DNA of 64,000 nucleotides from Thamnidium elegans (GCA_025201345.1 JAIXMG010000016.1:677069-741068), one strand, 5' to 3'. Counted from the first letter of the stretch, positions 33,459 to 44,984 are shown. The notes: generated from the letters alone by a model not told the origin. Translations and numbers: made by a program.

Positions 33459-34131
33459 TGGAAAACTTTGGGGATTTAATAGAACAAGAATACTTTTTAA
33501 AAATATAAAGAGATGTTATATCATTAAAATAATTGAGAATTATAATATAGAAAAGTTAAATATAATATATAATAATGATATTAAATCTTTTGAGATAAAA
33601 TTTGAGAAAGACAATAATCCGTATTTTTTTAAGTATAAAGTTAAAAGAAGAAGAAATAAATCGTTAACAAAACAAAATAAGAAATCAAAAACATTACAAA
33701 ATAATAAAAAAAATAGTCCAGAAATTAGTGAAATTAATGAAAATACTAAAAATATAAATAATGAAACTTTAGAAAACAATTTAATTAATGATATTAATAA
33801 TTGTGATGGTATAGGCAATGAACCTATTAACACTATATCCGATATACCTATAGATTATTCTAAAATTACAGGTTCTGTTGCTACTAATTTAAATAATAAT
33901 AGTGAGGATGTCAGTTTCAATGATTTATCAAACTCAAATACTAACACTTCTAAAATCATGACAAAAAGTAATAATAAAATTAACATAAAAAGAAATATAA
34001 TTAATAAAATACAAGAATTACTAGAATTGATGAAATACAGTAATGATCTAATAATTGAAGTTTTTAGTATAGTAAACAATAATAACCCTAAAATGGCTAT
34101 TAAAAAGTTAAATAAATATAACAATAACTAA
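33459..34131 (+). pseudogene. Asn-rich ORF of an AT-rich element, one frameshift
   Basis: ATG at 33459 opens MENFGDLIEQEYF; after one shift near 33500 the frame stays open to TAA at 34131 (about 220 codons). The middle has a basic patch (YKVKRRRNKS) and then a low-complexity Asn/Ser/Thr region, ending in a helical tail (NIINKIQELLELMKYSNDLI). Base and codon use match the Merlin and chromodomain-transposase genes. It may be the second gene of one of those elements. No family recognised. Confidence 0.4.
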
Positions 34132-34475
34132 ACATGTTCTGGAAATACCTTCAAAAGCAACCAAAATTAATGATGAACTTATAGAACTTATAGATAATTT
34201 CAATATATAAAACTTTGTACTAAAATGATTAAAATATTATAATGTATTTCTATGAATAATGTTTTATGATATTAAGGTTTTCTGTCAATTATAATGTTAT
34301 ATAACCAAAAAATATATGCGTTTGAGATGGATAATATTGTAGATTCAAAAATATAATCAAGGAAGATAGTTTTTTGATATTAACATAAGAGAATAAACAA
34401 TAATTATATTAAGAAAATAAAATATAATCAAAAATATAATCAAAACAATTGCATGAGACGGATAATATAAAAACC

Positions 34476-34498
34476 TGAGACCTAAAATGATAATGACC
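34476..34498 (+). repeat. Merlin-type right terminus, orphan
   Basis: GAGACCTAAAATGATAATGACCC closely matches the right ends of Merlin copies 1 (22749-22771) and 2 (30023-30045). It marks the end of a third, degraded Merlin-family element lying to the left, probably including the 33459-34131 ORF. Confidence 0.55.
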
Positions 34499-34913
34499 CA
34501 AAGATATAGTAACATTTATTACATATATGGTGTTGGATACCATATTTTCTTTTTTAAAAAACATTTCAATTATAATAATAATAAAAAATTAAAAAGAATA
34601 CAAAAAATAAATATACATGTATCTAAAGCCTTCCTTAAAAGGTTTTTGAGATTCTTTTGGCTAGCTTTTGCTTATGAGATGAGTATTTCTTATTCAGAAA
34701 ACTTGTTACCATTGTTACCTTTATGGTAACAAGTCATTCTTAAATACGATTGGCTATACGTAAAAAAATTGGTATAATGAGAAACATTTATGTTTCAAAT
34801 GTTTTTTTGATTTCAATGTATATAAAAATAATAATAAAAATAAGTTTCACAATTTTTATTTTATTTTAATAACATATCATCAAAAACCATAAATATATAA
34901 ATACAGTGGTGCT
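34499..34913. other. Part of a CACTA-family element left of mariner c
   Basis: Contains several ATGGTAAC/GTTACCAT motifs (34709-34735) and gagaaacatttatgtttcaaatg (34781), which recurs inverted at about 36554. Its left terminus was not found. Confidence 0.4.
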
Positions 34914-36495
34914 ACTAACTCACTCACAAAAACTTAAATATACATATCTTCTGATATAATTATGCTAGATACCTGAAATTTGGCCTCAAGTTAGGAAAAT
35001 ACATATATAATTTGTAGCTAAAATAAAAATAAATTTTTTAAGACGGAGTTTTATTTAAATAGCGAAAAATATAAAATATCAAAATAGTAAGATCAAATCA
35101 TATTTTTAATGAGTTGTGTATCCTCCTTTATTTTTAATGACTTCTTCAATTCTTTTGGGAATATTTTCATAATAAGGTAGTATATCCTCTCTAGTAAATT
35201 TATCCCATTCAATATCAATCCTGTTCCACAACTCTTCAATATTTTTTGGCTTAGTCTCGTAAGCGTCAAGTCTCAATTTCAAATGGTGCCATAAGTGTTC
35301 AATCGGGTTTAAATCAGGACTACAAGCTGGCCACTTTCTGATATATCTGATTTGACTGTTATCCAGCCATTGCTTTGTTAATTTAGATGTATGTTTTGTA
35401 TCTCCATCTTGTTGAAATATTATATCGCTCTTACTAAAACCATAATATCTAAGTGTATCCTTAAAACTCGTGTTAAGGATGTGAGTATACAGCTTGGAAT
35501 TCATGGGATATTCTACTATACGGCAAGCGTAGCCTACACCGAGTGACGTCATACATCCCCACATCATAATTGATCCACCTCCGCCCTGAACTTTAGTTCG
35601 ATAATTATGAGGTCTATCTGGGTTACCTTTAGCCTTCCATGTTATTTGATGTCCATCTGATCCCCATCGATTAATTTTGGTCTCGTCTGAAAATATGACA
35701 GTCTTCCAATCATCTATAGTCCAGTGGCGGTGTTGCTTGGCCCATCGAAGTCTTCCTTTTTGGTGATCTACATTGATAAAGGCCTTCTTTGTCTTATTTT
35801 TGGACTTCAAATTTAAGCTTCTCATAAGTTTTGTAGTACCATAATAGCTAATGACGTAATGAAGAGTTTTCAAGTATTTTTGGACATCTTTAGCGGATAA
35901 TAAGCAGCCTTTTCTGACTTTTAAAAGTACTACTTTTTTTGTCCAATCGGGAATAGTAGCTGGCCTACCACCTTGTTGTCGAATACGTTCTGGTTTAATC
36001 TGTTTTTTTATTCGATTAACAGTTGCTTCTGATACATCAATTTTTTTAATAATGTTGCTAGTAGAGTCACCATTATTTATAAGAGATATGATGTCATTAC
36101 GTTTATCCTTGCTGAGTTTATAGGGCATTTAAAAATTATTGAGGCTGTAAAACAACTGATGCTAAACAGGAAAAAAGAAGCGGAAAAGTTAAACGATTTA
36201 TATTTTTTTTTGAAAGCCTGACGTCGTAGTATTTATAACATTTAAAAAAAAGCTACATCATTATACTTAATTCTTCAAAATAACAGATATAAAATATTCC
36301 GTCATTCTTACAAAAATCCAAAAATTTGTATTTTTTTTGTTTATCTTAATGACGTCATCATTTCCTCTACTTTCTTACATAAATAGAAAAAGTAAACAAT
36401 TACGCATATTTCAATTTTAATTTGATCTGATTAGCTTAATTTAAGCTATCACTATATTGTTTTCTATTTTTGTGAGTGAGTTAGTAGCACCACTG
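34914..36495 (-). mobile_element. Tc1/mariner element c (DD35E), apparently complete
   Basis: Short inverted repeats of about 29 bp (CAGTGGTGCTACTAACTCAC...) are flanked by TA. Unlike elements a, b and d there is no long IR/DR end. It holds one intact transposase gene. Confidence 0.9.
35106..36128 (-). CDS. Mariner c transposase, DD35E, intact
   Basis: 340 codons, no lesion. HTH DSTSNIIKKIDVSEATVNRI, linker RQQGGRPATIPDW, then IFSDETKINRWGSDGHQ, FQQDGDTKHTSK and CSPDLNPIEHLWHHLK, with 35 residues between the second Asp and the Glu. Related to the broken copy in element h (54745). A potentially active enzyme. Confidence 0.9.
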   Translation of the reverse strand: MPYKLSKDKRNDIISLINNGDSTSNIIKKIDVSEATVNRIKKQIKPERIRQQGGRPATIPDWTKKVVLLKVRKGCLLSAKDVQKYLKTLHYVISYYGTTKLMRSLNLKSKNKTKKAFINVDHQKGRLRWAKQHRHWTIDDWKTVIFSDETKINRWGSDGHQITWKAKGNPDRPHNYRTKVQGGGGSIMMWGCMTSLGVGYACRIVEYPMNSKLYTHILNTSFKDTLRYYGFSKSDIIFQQDGDTKHTSKLTKQWLDNSQIRYIRKWPACSPDLNPIEHLWHHLKLRLDAYETKPKNIEELWNRIDIEWDKFTREDILPYYENIPKRIEEVIKNKGGYTTH

Positions 36496-36552
36496 TAAAA
36501 AATCAAATAAAAATTAAAATTTTATTTTCTTTTTATATATATATTTATTAAC

Positions 36553-36621
36553 ATTTGAAACATAAATGTTTCTCAATAGTTACCATAATATTATTTTGAG
36601 TACAACGGTTCCACCTTAGTG
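36553..36621 (+). repeat. CACTA-family right terminus inserted in the OTU gene copy
   Basis: Ends GGTTCCACCTTAGTG at 36621, the complement of CACTAAGGTGGAACC. It carries the subterminal ATGGTAAC motif (as gttaccat) 40 bp inside. The next base resumes OTU coding sequence (TATTATGTTG). Related to the termini at 38124, 39904 and 45963. Confidence 0.5.
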
Positions 36622-38090
36622 TATTATGTTGTATCTCGCTAATAGCCATTACTACCTTTTAAAGCCCTTCTTGACTCCCACAGGCAAACATAAGAAAACC
36701 ACTCCTCCCTATCTCAACCCTTATCTCAATGCAATTAGAAGAAATTATCCTAAACTTTGTCCCACTGACTATCACTATGGCCAGATATTTAGTAAATGAT
36801 ACTGTTATTAGTGGACATAGTTACTAAATACGGAATATATTCCGCTATTTTCAGTAGAAAATACTCTTCCCTTTTTTTTATTCTAAATTTAGATTTTTTC
36901 TTTACCCGGGAATTAAAATATTAAAAAGGTGCATATCAATGTTCTATAACATATAGGTATATTACAGCGTCATGGTCGTTTAGATCTTAGTACTTACATG
37001 TATAGAGGAATAAGTTAATTATCTAAGTACAAATAATATAGACAAATATATAAATTTATTTAAAGAAAAAAAAAAAAAGAAAAAAAGACACTGCCACGTT
37101 ATCCAAAAAAAAAAAAAAAAATAGAGACGCTACGATAATAAAAAAAATTGATTTACTACATATATTCGTGCTTTCTTTTTTTCAGTATACTTAGGACTTA
37201 CTATATAAATTTCAGAATCACGTATAAAAAAAGAGGTCGTTTAGCCAAGCTGAAGGTGACTTTTTTTTTCAACCACAGACGTAAGCGACCTTGCCTTCCC
37301 CCCCCCCCTTTTTTTTTTCTTTTCCTTTTTTATATATACTTTTACTTCACTTTATACACAAAAGACTAATCTCAATGGTAACAATAAATTGAATCTCTTG
37401 AAATGGAACATAACTGTTTTTCTTCTTCTATAGTTCATTCGCCTCTATTGTATCCCTAAACGCTAAGTAAAGTATTTTTTTTTTATTTTTTCCCACCGCT
37501 AAAACAATTTTTTTTTGTTCGTTTGCTTTTAGATATTTAACCATTGAATACTATTATGGTTCACCTTAAGGTACACATCTTTTAGTTATTTTTATTTACT
37601 ACCTATTAATATCTACAAACATTTATATATTTACAGAGAAGAAACCGTTTAACCATATGTCTTGGTTTTTTATTTACTTGTAAGTTTGATAATAACATTA
37701 TTTATGTAAAACAGATTTTAACCATATATATTATGTAGAAGTAAGTTGTTATAAATGGCTACTGAATAAAGAACAACGGCTACTAAATAAAAAACAATGG
37801 CTACTAAATAAAGAGCAATGGCTACTGAATAGACAGACTCATGACGTATTTTTTAGTGGAATTTCTACTAAATAGGGTATATAAGATACCATTTCAATTT
37901 CAGTATCCAACTTACTGCGTTCAGTGGAAAATATACTGCATAATAAATCCAGTATACATGGATACTAAATTCAGTAACCATACTATCCCATAGTTTCCGA
38001 ATTTACAGTGTGCATATTTAGAAACAATTCTACTGTTATTAGTATAAAAAACAACTTTATCTGGCCACAGTGTATGCTCTTTTCTATTAA
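36622..38090 (+). pseudogene. OTU protease C-terminus, second copy, split by E-B
   Basis: 36622-36772 joined to 38076-38090 (after removing E-B and one TAT) encodes the last about 55 codons of an OTU domain protein, with the catalytic-His segment YLANSHYYLLKPF and the same end (NYPKLCPTDYALFY). It is nearly identical to the reverse-strand copy at 40707-41349. The 3' flank (to 38123) also matches. The upstream part is lost at the CACTA terminus. Confidence 0.75.
36773..38072 (+). mobile_element. CACTA-ended repeat E-B (1.30 kb), uninterrupted
   Basis: CACTATGGCCAGATATTTAG to TATCTGGCCACAGTG, flanked by TAT on both sides inside the OTU frame. It is the cleanest copy of the family and serves as the empty-site reference for the Merlin and mariner insertions in E-C. 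There is no coding capacity; subterminal repeats lie near 37755-37835. Confidence 0.85.
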
Positions 38091-38167
38091 TAAACATATT
38101 TTTAATCATTAAATGAACAAAAACATTATGGCGGAACTTATGGTAACAACGTCCAATATGGTACCTA

Positions 38168-39797
38168 CAGTGACTAGCAAAACTGTCCCTATGTTGGGAA
38201 GTATAAAACATAATGATTATTAATTCTAGAACATGTAACATTTGAGTATTGGTTTATAAGTAATATCTGGTATAAAAATGATGTAAATTTCATTTTAAAA
38301 AAAAGGGAATCAAAATATCTCCTATGGCGTGAGAAACAATCTGATTAATATGATCGGTACATAGGGACAATTTTGCACGGATATTTAAAATTCTCAATTT
38401 CTGTAAAAAAAATAATACCACAATTTGATTAATCATCCGAAATGCTTAAAATTAAGACAGAATATTTGAGAAGTTGTTCTCTATTATATTTTACATTTGT
38501 TTGTATATTTTTTAAAGGCCACGTGATTATGCGCGTAACTAGTCAAAACAAGCAAAAAGATATCGTATCTTTACTTCAAAGCGGTGAAACCATTCGGCAA
38601 GTATCTAAGAAGACTGGTGTTAGCAAGAGCGTTATTGGTAGAATATCAAAGAAGTCCGTTCCTGATAAATTACCTGGTAGATCTGGTCGACCACCATTAC
38701 TTTCACCGGCTAGTAAGAGATATTGTGTTCGAAAAGTGACCGCTGGAAACCTAGACAATGCCGTAAAAGTAAAAAAAAGAGCTTGAAAAGGATATTGGAA
38801 TAGCTGTAAGTACTGATACTATCAGACGTGCTCTTCGTGGCTCAGGTTTAGGTGCTATAGAAAAGAAAAAAAAACCTAGGTTAACAAAGACCAATGCTAA
38901 AAAAAGGCTTCAATGGTGTAAAATGCATCTTGATTGGACAATTGACAATTGGAGACGCGTTATCTGGTCGGATGAAACAAAAATAAATCAGTTCAATTCT
39001 GATGGACGTGTCTGGGCATGGATTTGTGACGGGGAATGTCTTCAACCAAAACATGTGAAGATGACAGTAAAACATGGTGGTGGCAGTATAATGCTTTGGA
39101 GTGCGATAACGTATGCTGGCACCGGTTGGATGTGTAAGATTGATGGTAATATGGATAAAACATTGTATAAGGAGATATTAGAAGATGATCAAGCTAAAAC
39201 AATTGATTTTGCATGTGAAAAATTAAACTTACGCCGTGATCAAGTCTATTTTCAACATGACAATGATCCAAAACATACGTCAAACCTAGTTAAAAATTAC
39301 CTCAAAGAGCAGGATTATCAAGTCATGCAATGGCCAGCTCAATCACCAGACTTAAACCCAATCGAAAACATGTGGCAATTACTAAAAATCCGTTTAAATC
39401 AATATGATACACCACCAAAAGGTATGAACGACTTATATGAGCGTGTATCAGAAGTTTGGTATGACGTATTAAAGCCAGAAGAGTGTATAAAGGTGATCGA
39501 AAGTATGCCAAGTCGTATTGCAGAATGTATTAAAAATAAAGGATACTGGACTAAGTACTAGAAGATAGTATATGAATAAAATTAAAAATTTTAAATATCC
39601 GTGCAAAATTGTCCCTATGTACCGATCATATTAATCAGATTATTTCTCACGCCATAAGAGATATTTTGATTTTCTTATTTACATCATTTTTATACCAGAT
39701 ATTACTTATAAACCAATACTCAAATGTTACATGTTCTAGAATTAATAATCATTATGTTTTATATTTCCCAACATAGGGACAGTTTTGCTAGTCACTG
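38168..39797 (+). mobile_element. Tc1/mariner element d (DD34E)
   Basis: About 225-bp inverted repeats begin CAGTGACTAGCAAAACTGTC, with an inner gcaaaattgtccctatgt copy (IR/DR), flanked by TA. It is related to element b in ends and transposase but is clearly a different subfamily. Confidence 0.9.
38529..39561 (+). pseudogene. Mariner d transposase, one frameshift
   Basis: Starts MRVTSQNKQK by homology (an upstream ATG at 38442 lies in the leader). The frame breaks once in the A-run at about 38770-38777 and then stays open through the triad WSDETKINQF, FQHDNDPKHTSN and QSPDLNPIENMW (DD34E) to TAG at 39561. Confidence 0.85.
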
Positions 39798-39905
39798 TAT
39801 ATTACCATAATTTTAATATGCAGCGAATCAGATTACAGAATAACTAATATTATGGTAGCTTTGTTGCCATATTGGGCACTGTTACCATAAGTTCCGCCAT
39901 AGTGT

Positions 39906-40622
39906 ACGTCACGATTTCACGCGAAAATAAATTTCTACGTCACGAATTTCATGGCACTGGTTGAATGTCATGCGGATTGTCGTGCGCCAAGTTTCCCTCA
40001 AGAATTAACCAAAAAAGAAAGGTTTTTTTTTTATTTTTGTACCTTCTCTTATAGACAGCGATGGTGCGACAGATCTGTCATTAGGAACCTTCGTACTAAG
40101 ACAAACCCTTACGGACCACGGCGTACCCGGTCCTCACTATATCTATGGGCGCGCACCGTGACCTCCAAGAAAAATATTTCGAAATACTACTAAATAAGGT
40201 TAAAAGCCCGACCATTTTTTGCACGGTAATAGTGTATTATCACATTAAGCGTATTTCACCGTGCAAAAAAAAGCTTTATTATTTTTACTTTTTTTGAACA
40301 ATTTAATTAATTGCGTAAAGTAATACAAATTATTTTTGTATTGTAACAATTTTTTAATAATATAGTTTATAACATCAATATATATTGTTGTAAAAAATAA
40401 TTATATAATTTTAAATTCGTTAAATTATTAGTTAGTTTATATTAAAGCTCAATACGCGCGCTTTGTGCAATTTAGTATATTGTATCCAATCAGATTTTTG
40501 CAAGTTTTTGGCAATAATAATGAGGGAAACTTGGGGCACGACAATCTGCGCGACATTTAAACAACGACATGAAATTCGTGACGTAGAAATTTATTTTCTC
40601 ATCAAATCGTGACGTAGACTTT
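39906..40622. repeat. Inverted repeat between two OTU-gene tails
   Basis: About 105 bp at 39906-40005 (acgtcacgattt...aaataaatttctacgtcacg...ccaagtttccctca) recurs inverted at about 40512-40622. The arms are the common 3' flank of the two OTU gene copies and may be terminal repeats of a Mutator-like element. A separate 19-nt perfect hairpin (gcacgacaatttgtcgtgc) lies near 40640. The spacer holds a second small inverted repeat, GCACGGT...ACCGTGC (about 40225-40266), and no clear gene. Confidence 0.55.
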
Positions 40623-40706
40623 TAAAAATAAAATTCGGGCACGACAATTTGTCGTGCATGAAAAAAAAAAAGTGCTTTTTTGTTCATTTAATGATTAGAA
40701 ATACGT

Positions 40707-41349
40707 TTATTGATAGAAAAGAGCATAGTCAGTGGGACAAAGTTTAGGGTAATTTCTTCTAATTGCATTGTGATAATGGTTGAGATGGGGAGGAGTGGTT
40801 TTCTTATGTTTGCCTGTAGGAGTCCAGAAGGGCTTTAAAAGGTAGTAATGGCTATTAGCGAGATACAACATAATAGGTTCCTTGCTTGGGTCAACTTCCT
40901 GAAGAGGAACAAAAAGACTTTGATTCTTCATAATGTTTTCGGTAGGAGGGGAGGTTGTTTCGATGATTGCAACGCTTCTAGAGTACATGTAAACTGCTGT
41001 TTTGTACGTATCAGCAACAATCTGACGACAGAAACATGATAAAAACCATGCCCTGACATTCCAGTTTGGAGCTTCGGTACAGGTAAGCATATACATGCAC
41101 TCATCATGATCAGGTTGATAAATACTGTACAAAGTTTTATAATTCTTTAAATATGTTTCCAGCATCTTTTCTTTTACTGTAATCCACGATTCCTGATTAC
41201 CATAAACAGCCAAGCTGACTGCACGGAATCCACAATTATCATCACCCTTAGGATCAAGTAGCACTTCAAGTTTACTATGGTCGATGGCGATAGAATCAAA
41301 TAAATACTTGAAGTTTTGGTTTCTTCTAATAACGTTAACCGTAATATCA
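40707..41349 (-). CDS. OTU-type cysteine protease domain, last exon of the Mutator-like gene
   Basis: 214 codons from acceptor at 41349. The catalytic motif DPKGDDNCGFRAVSLAVYG holds Asp and Cys, and the partner His lies in YLANSHYYLLKPF. This is an OTU fold (deubiquitinase-like). The previous exon ends at about 41430 and joins in phase (the Ser codon is split). It belongs to the same transcription unit as the Mutator transposase and SWIM parts further right. OTU domains are known on some plant and fungal MULE transposases; their task there is not established. Confidence 0.75.
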
Positions 41350-41424
41350 CTATGAAGTCAAACATTATAAGATGAGAAAACATTGTATAACTTATTTAAT
41401 AATAAAACTTCGATAAACGTCAAT

Positions 41425-42290
41425 TTACCTGGTGTAATAAGTATCAGGTTGATTATTTGTTGTAGCTGCAGTATTTGGTTGATTGCGTTTTTTCATGATA
41501 GATTTTGTTTTTTTTATATTTTTTTCTGCTCTCTCAAGTTCATCGATAACAGTTTTTCTTTTTTTTTTCTTCAATTTTTTCGACTTGTTTATGTTTTTTT
41601 TCTTCGTTTTGTTCTTTTTTCTTTTCTTTGGCAATCTTTGCTTCTTGTTCTTTTTGTACAATTTCTCTTAAAGATTCCAATCGTTTGGTACCCTTTCTTC
41701 TTCCTTTTGTATTAGTGTTAAATGCAGGTGGTAAGATCTTGATAATACTATTTTTAGGATCAATAAGATAGTCTTTCAAATCAAGTAGTTTGTTAGCCAA
41801 GTCGACTAATTGTTGTTGGTTTTGTAGGCGAATTGATATATTATTAATATCAACCAAAGTACTATTAATGACACATCTAAGATTAGCAGCATTTTCTAAA
41901 TGTATATCTAAAGAAGTAGTTAATATTGTTCATCTATTATCTGTATATATAAAGCCTACCATCATTATCATTTATAATTTCGTTACTTTTTTTATCTTGT
42001 TCTTCAGCAACTTCTTTTTCTTCTTCTTATTTTCCATCTTCTTTTTTATTTTCTTCCTCCTTTACATTTTCATCTACTTTTTTATTTACTTCTTTTTTAT
42101 TTTCATCATCATTAGTATCATCGGTATCGTTAATTTCAATATTTTCTTTTTTTCTTTCTTTTATTTCTCTTTCATACACATCAATATCTTCTTCTATATC
42201 ACTGTCAATAACTTCCAAAACCTCTACTTGTTTTTCAACCACAACTTTTTGTTCTAAGACAACTGCTTTAGCAAGTATATGAAATAAAAA
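41425..42290 (-). pseudogene. Linker exons of the Mutator-like/OTU gene
   Basis: Reverse frames: an acidic coiled-coil exon (EQKVVVEKQVEVLEVIDSD..., about 42275-42000, with one TAA near 42027) and a Lys/Glu-rich exon (41857-41425: DPKNSIIKILPPAFNTNTKG, then RRKGTKRLESLREIVQKE). The second is shifted once in a run near 41545. The DP-x-KG-R pattern resembles the post-SWIM tail of FAR1/MULE proteins. Confidence 0.5.
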
Positions 42291-42324
42291 AAATAAGTAA
42301 TTTTTCATTTGTATTCTAATACAT

Positions 42325-42640
42325 AATTCAATAACTACCATTTTCATTTTGTTCGTTTGATTCGATTATCCATCTATCAGATACAATAGACAGTGGAATA
42401 ACTTCATATCTAAGTAAAATATGGAAGCATGGTATGCCATAATTTACTCGGATTTCACAATCACAATTTTCTTTACTTTTTTTTTGTGTTGCAATACCAA
42501 AACCCAATGATTCCCTGATTTTATCCATGGCAAATCTGGCTACTTTGTTTTTTAAATTTACGAATTTATATTCAAGTTCGGGATTGTAAAGCAGAGCGCT
42601 TGTGCCAAGCATTTCTAATTCTTGACGACGGATACGTTCG
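42325..42640 (-). pseudogene. SWIM zinc-finger exon of the Mutator-like gene
   Basis: About 105 codons (RDERIRRQELEMLGTSALLY, then CDCEIRVNYGIPCFHILL). C-x-C-x10-C-x-H is a SWIM finger, the DNA- or protein-binding module that follows MULE transposase domains. The exon follows an acceptor-like ctgtag at about 42641. Confidence 0.65.
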
Positions 42641-42681
42641 TCTCTCTACAGATTAAGACTGTGCATTAATATATGTATATA

Positions 42682-43728
42682 CAGTGGGTGGAAAAATGGT
42701 CCGGATGTTTTATATTTTTTCACCTTCGTACTTGTAACTCTACAACCAAGAATAGGATTAAGTTGAAATAAAATACAATAGAAGAGGGAAATCGTTTACT
42801 TTCAAATAGGTAAAAAGTTGGGATAAAAACATTATATGAGGTTAAAATAATTTTATTTAAAAATGACATATACATCCGGACCATTTTTCAGGGTCAAATT
42901 TAAAATATGAAAAGTTCCGAAATATTGGGAGAATGAAAGTATTAACAATTAATATGTATTTGCTATGGTATGTAGGTATCTTTCCGAGGTATGTATTGCA
43001 TATACATATAAAAGGAAGACTTTTTCAAAATCGCTTTTCATTCTTTTATTCTTTCTTTTTTTTTTTAAATTATGGTTCGATCTCTTCCCAAAGATACTCA
43101 AAATAGGTTACAAAATTTGCTTCAATCTGGTTATTCCTACTCTCAGATCATGAAACGAATTCCTGGAATTAAAAAAAGTACAATTAGTGACTACAAGCGG
43201 AAGTGGTATCCTAATTCACCGATCAACAACCCTGGGAGACCCGCTCTTTTAGGCAATACTACGCAAAACTACATTCGAAAGAGCTTAATTTTGGGTAAAC
43301 TAAAGACTGGAAAAGACGTTCAGAGGTACCTGGAATCTATTGATATTAAAATGGAGTATAGTACATGTCTTAAGGTGCTAAAATCTATGGGGTTCCAAGC
43401 GTATATAAAAAAGAAAAAACCTTTCCTTAAAGCCGAGCATAGAAAAAACAGGCTACGTTGGGCCAAAGCTCATAGAAATTGGACATCCGACGATTGGAGA
43501 CGAATGGTATTCTCTGACGAAACAAAAATTAATGTTTGGGGTTCTGATGGGTGCAAGTACTATTGGAAAAGACCTGATGATATACTTCGATTTCATCATA
43601 TTGAAATGACATTGAAGCATGGTGGAGGCGGTATTATGATGTGGGGTTGTATAACATATGACGGTCCAGGATATGCGTGCCAGATATATGATGGGAATAT
43701 GAAAAAAGAGGACTATATCCATATTTTA
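42682..43728 (+). mobile_element. Mariner e (copy of a), 3' truncated
   Basis: Has the same left terminal repeat and leader as element a with a few base changes. It is cut within the transposase at catataTTTTA (43720-43728) and fused to element f. TA lies on the left only. The open frame 43072-43782 carries HTH and first Asp (FSDETKIN) but loses the second Asp and Glu. Confidence 0.85.
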
Positions 43729-43782
43729 TATCATTTAAAAGCCACACATCTGGTAAGTCGAATGATACTAATTATATTATAG
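43072..43782 (+). pseudogene. Mariner e transposase, truncated at fusion
   Basis: Identical to the element a enzyme over almost all of the first 218 codons (up to MKKEDYIHIL), then 18 codons of foreign sequence from element f (YHLKATHLVS...). Catalytically dead because two of three acidic residues are missing. Confidence 0.85.
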
Positions 43783-44965
43783 AGTGACTTAGTTCAACCT
43801 CCGAAAAACTACTATGAATGTGAGCACTACATGCGGACAATTTCGCCGGTTTATAAAAAAATTAAATTTTTTAAATTCAAGAACCACAATTTGGTAGAAG
43901 ATAAAAATTTGCTTATAGCAACTACAGAGCAAGCCTTTATTACAGCTCTAATTTCTTTTCATTTTAGTATTTTACAAATTCATTAAGGTAAATTGACATG
44001 CGCAACCTCTCGCGATCTAAAAAGGAAAACGTGTTACAATGTTTGGAGAGTGGTCTCAGTATAAGTGAAACATCGTCCAGAACTGGTGTAAGTAAGTCTA
44101 CTGTTTCTAAAATAGGAAAAAATGAATTATCGGAGAGAGAAACGCAAAAAGCAGGTAGAAAAAAAAAGTTACTAGTACAACAATTGATTATATGTTGAGA
44201 AAGGTAACTGTAAATGGAGTAGAATCAGCCAATGAAATTTCAAGAATGCTTAAAAGTGAGCTGGGAGTATCATTGAGCGATCGAAGTATCCGTAGGTATC
44301 TCTCATCGCGAGGTATTGAGCGATATAAGAAGCCTGAAAAACCACTATTAAGTGTAAAGAGCAGAAAAAATCGCCTAGTGTTCGGCAAAATGCACGTTGA
44401 TTGGACGGATATGGACTGGAAAGATGTAGTGTGGTCCGACGAGACCAAAATCAATCGCTTTGGCTCCGACGGTGCTCACTGGTGCTATAAAAGGGTCACT
44501 GAAAATGTCCGCCCATCCCAAATCCAGCAAACAGTAAAGCATAATGGTGGATCTTTTAAAATTTGGAGTTGTATCACCTGGTCCGGCGTGGGTTATTTAG
44601 TGTTTATAGATGATACTCTCGATAAGGAGCTCTATAAACAAATTTTAGAGGAAGATTTGATGAAAACATTGCATGACTATAGTATTAATCCAAAGGATAT
44701 TGGATTAATCATTAATCTCATTTTAAACGAATAAAAAATAAAGTTCATATAAACCGGCGAAATTGTCCGCATGTAGTGCTCACATTCATAGTAGTTTTTC
44801 GGAGGTTGAACTAAGTCACTCTATGTTATAATTAGTATCATTCAACTTACCAGATGTGTGGCTTTTAAATGATATAAAATATGTTGCGTGACTACGTAAA
44901 TAAGCCCATATTAAAGCTGAAATACTCAGAGATTCCAAACATGCGGACAATTTTGCCGCCCACTG
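43720..44965 (+). mobile_element. Mariner f (DD34E group), 5' truncated
   Basis: The right end is complete (complement of CAGTGGGCGGCAAAATTGTC, then TA). Its counterpart on the left lacks the outer about 90 bp and starts at the catatttta shared with element e. Inner inverted repeats (gcggacaatttcgccggttta) are present on both sides. It lies within an apparent intron of the Mutator-like gene. Confidence 0.8.
43998..44734 (+). pseudogene. Mariner f transposase, frameshifted and C-terminally deleted
   Basis: MRNLSRSKKENVLQCLESGL opens at 43998; a shift near 44175 leads into the second frame (VNGVESANEISRML... through WSDETKINRFGSDG). The sequence stops after NPKDI, where element g continues into the second catalytic Asp, so about 100 codons are deleted. 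Related to element g. Confidence 0.8.
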
Positions 44966-44984
44966 TATATGTATATATATTTGC

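Larger units (their letters stand above)
38124..39904. mobile_element. Short CACTA-family MITE, split by mariner d
   Basis: Begins CATTATGGCGGAACTTATGG and ends with the complement of CACTATGGCGGAACTTATGG at 39904; TATGGTAACA follows in both arms. Without mariner d it is about 150 bp. The 3-bp flanks (AAA and TAC) do not match, so the copy or its surroundings rearranged. Confidence 0.6.

Noticed and set aside
41383..42257. Phe/Leu-rich forward ORFs
   Set aside because: Antisense of the Lys/Glu-rich linker exons of the Mutator-like gene.
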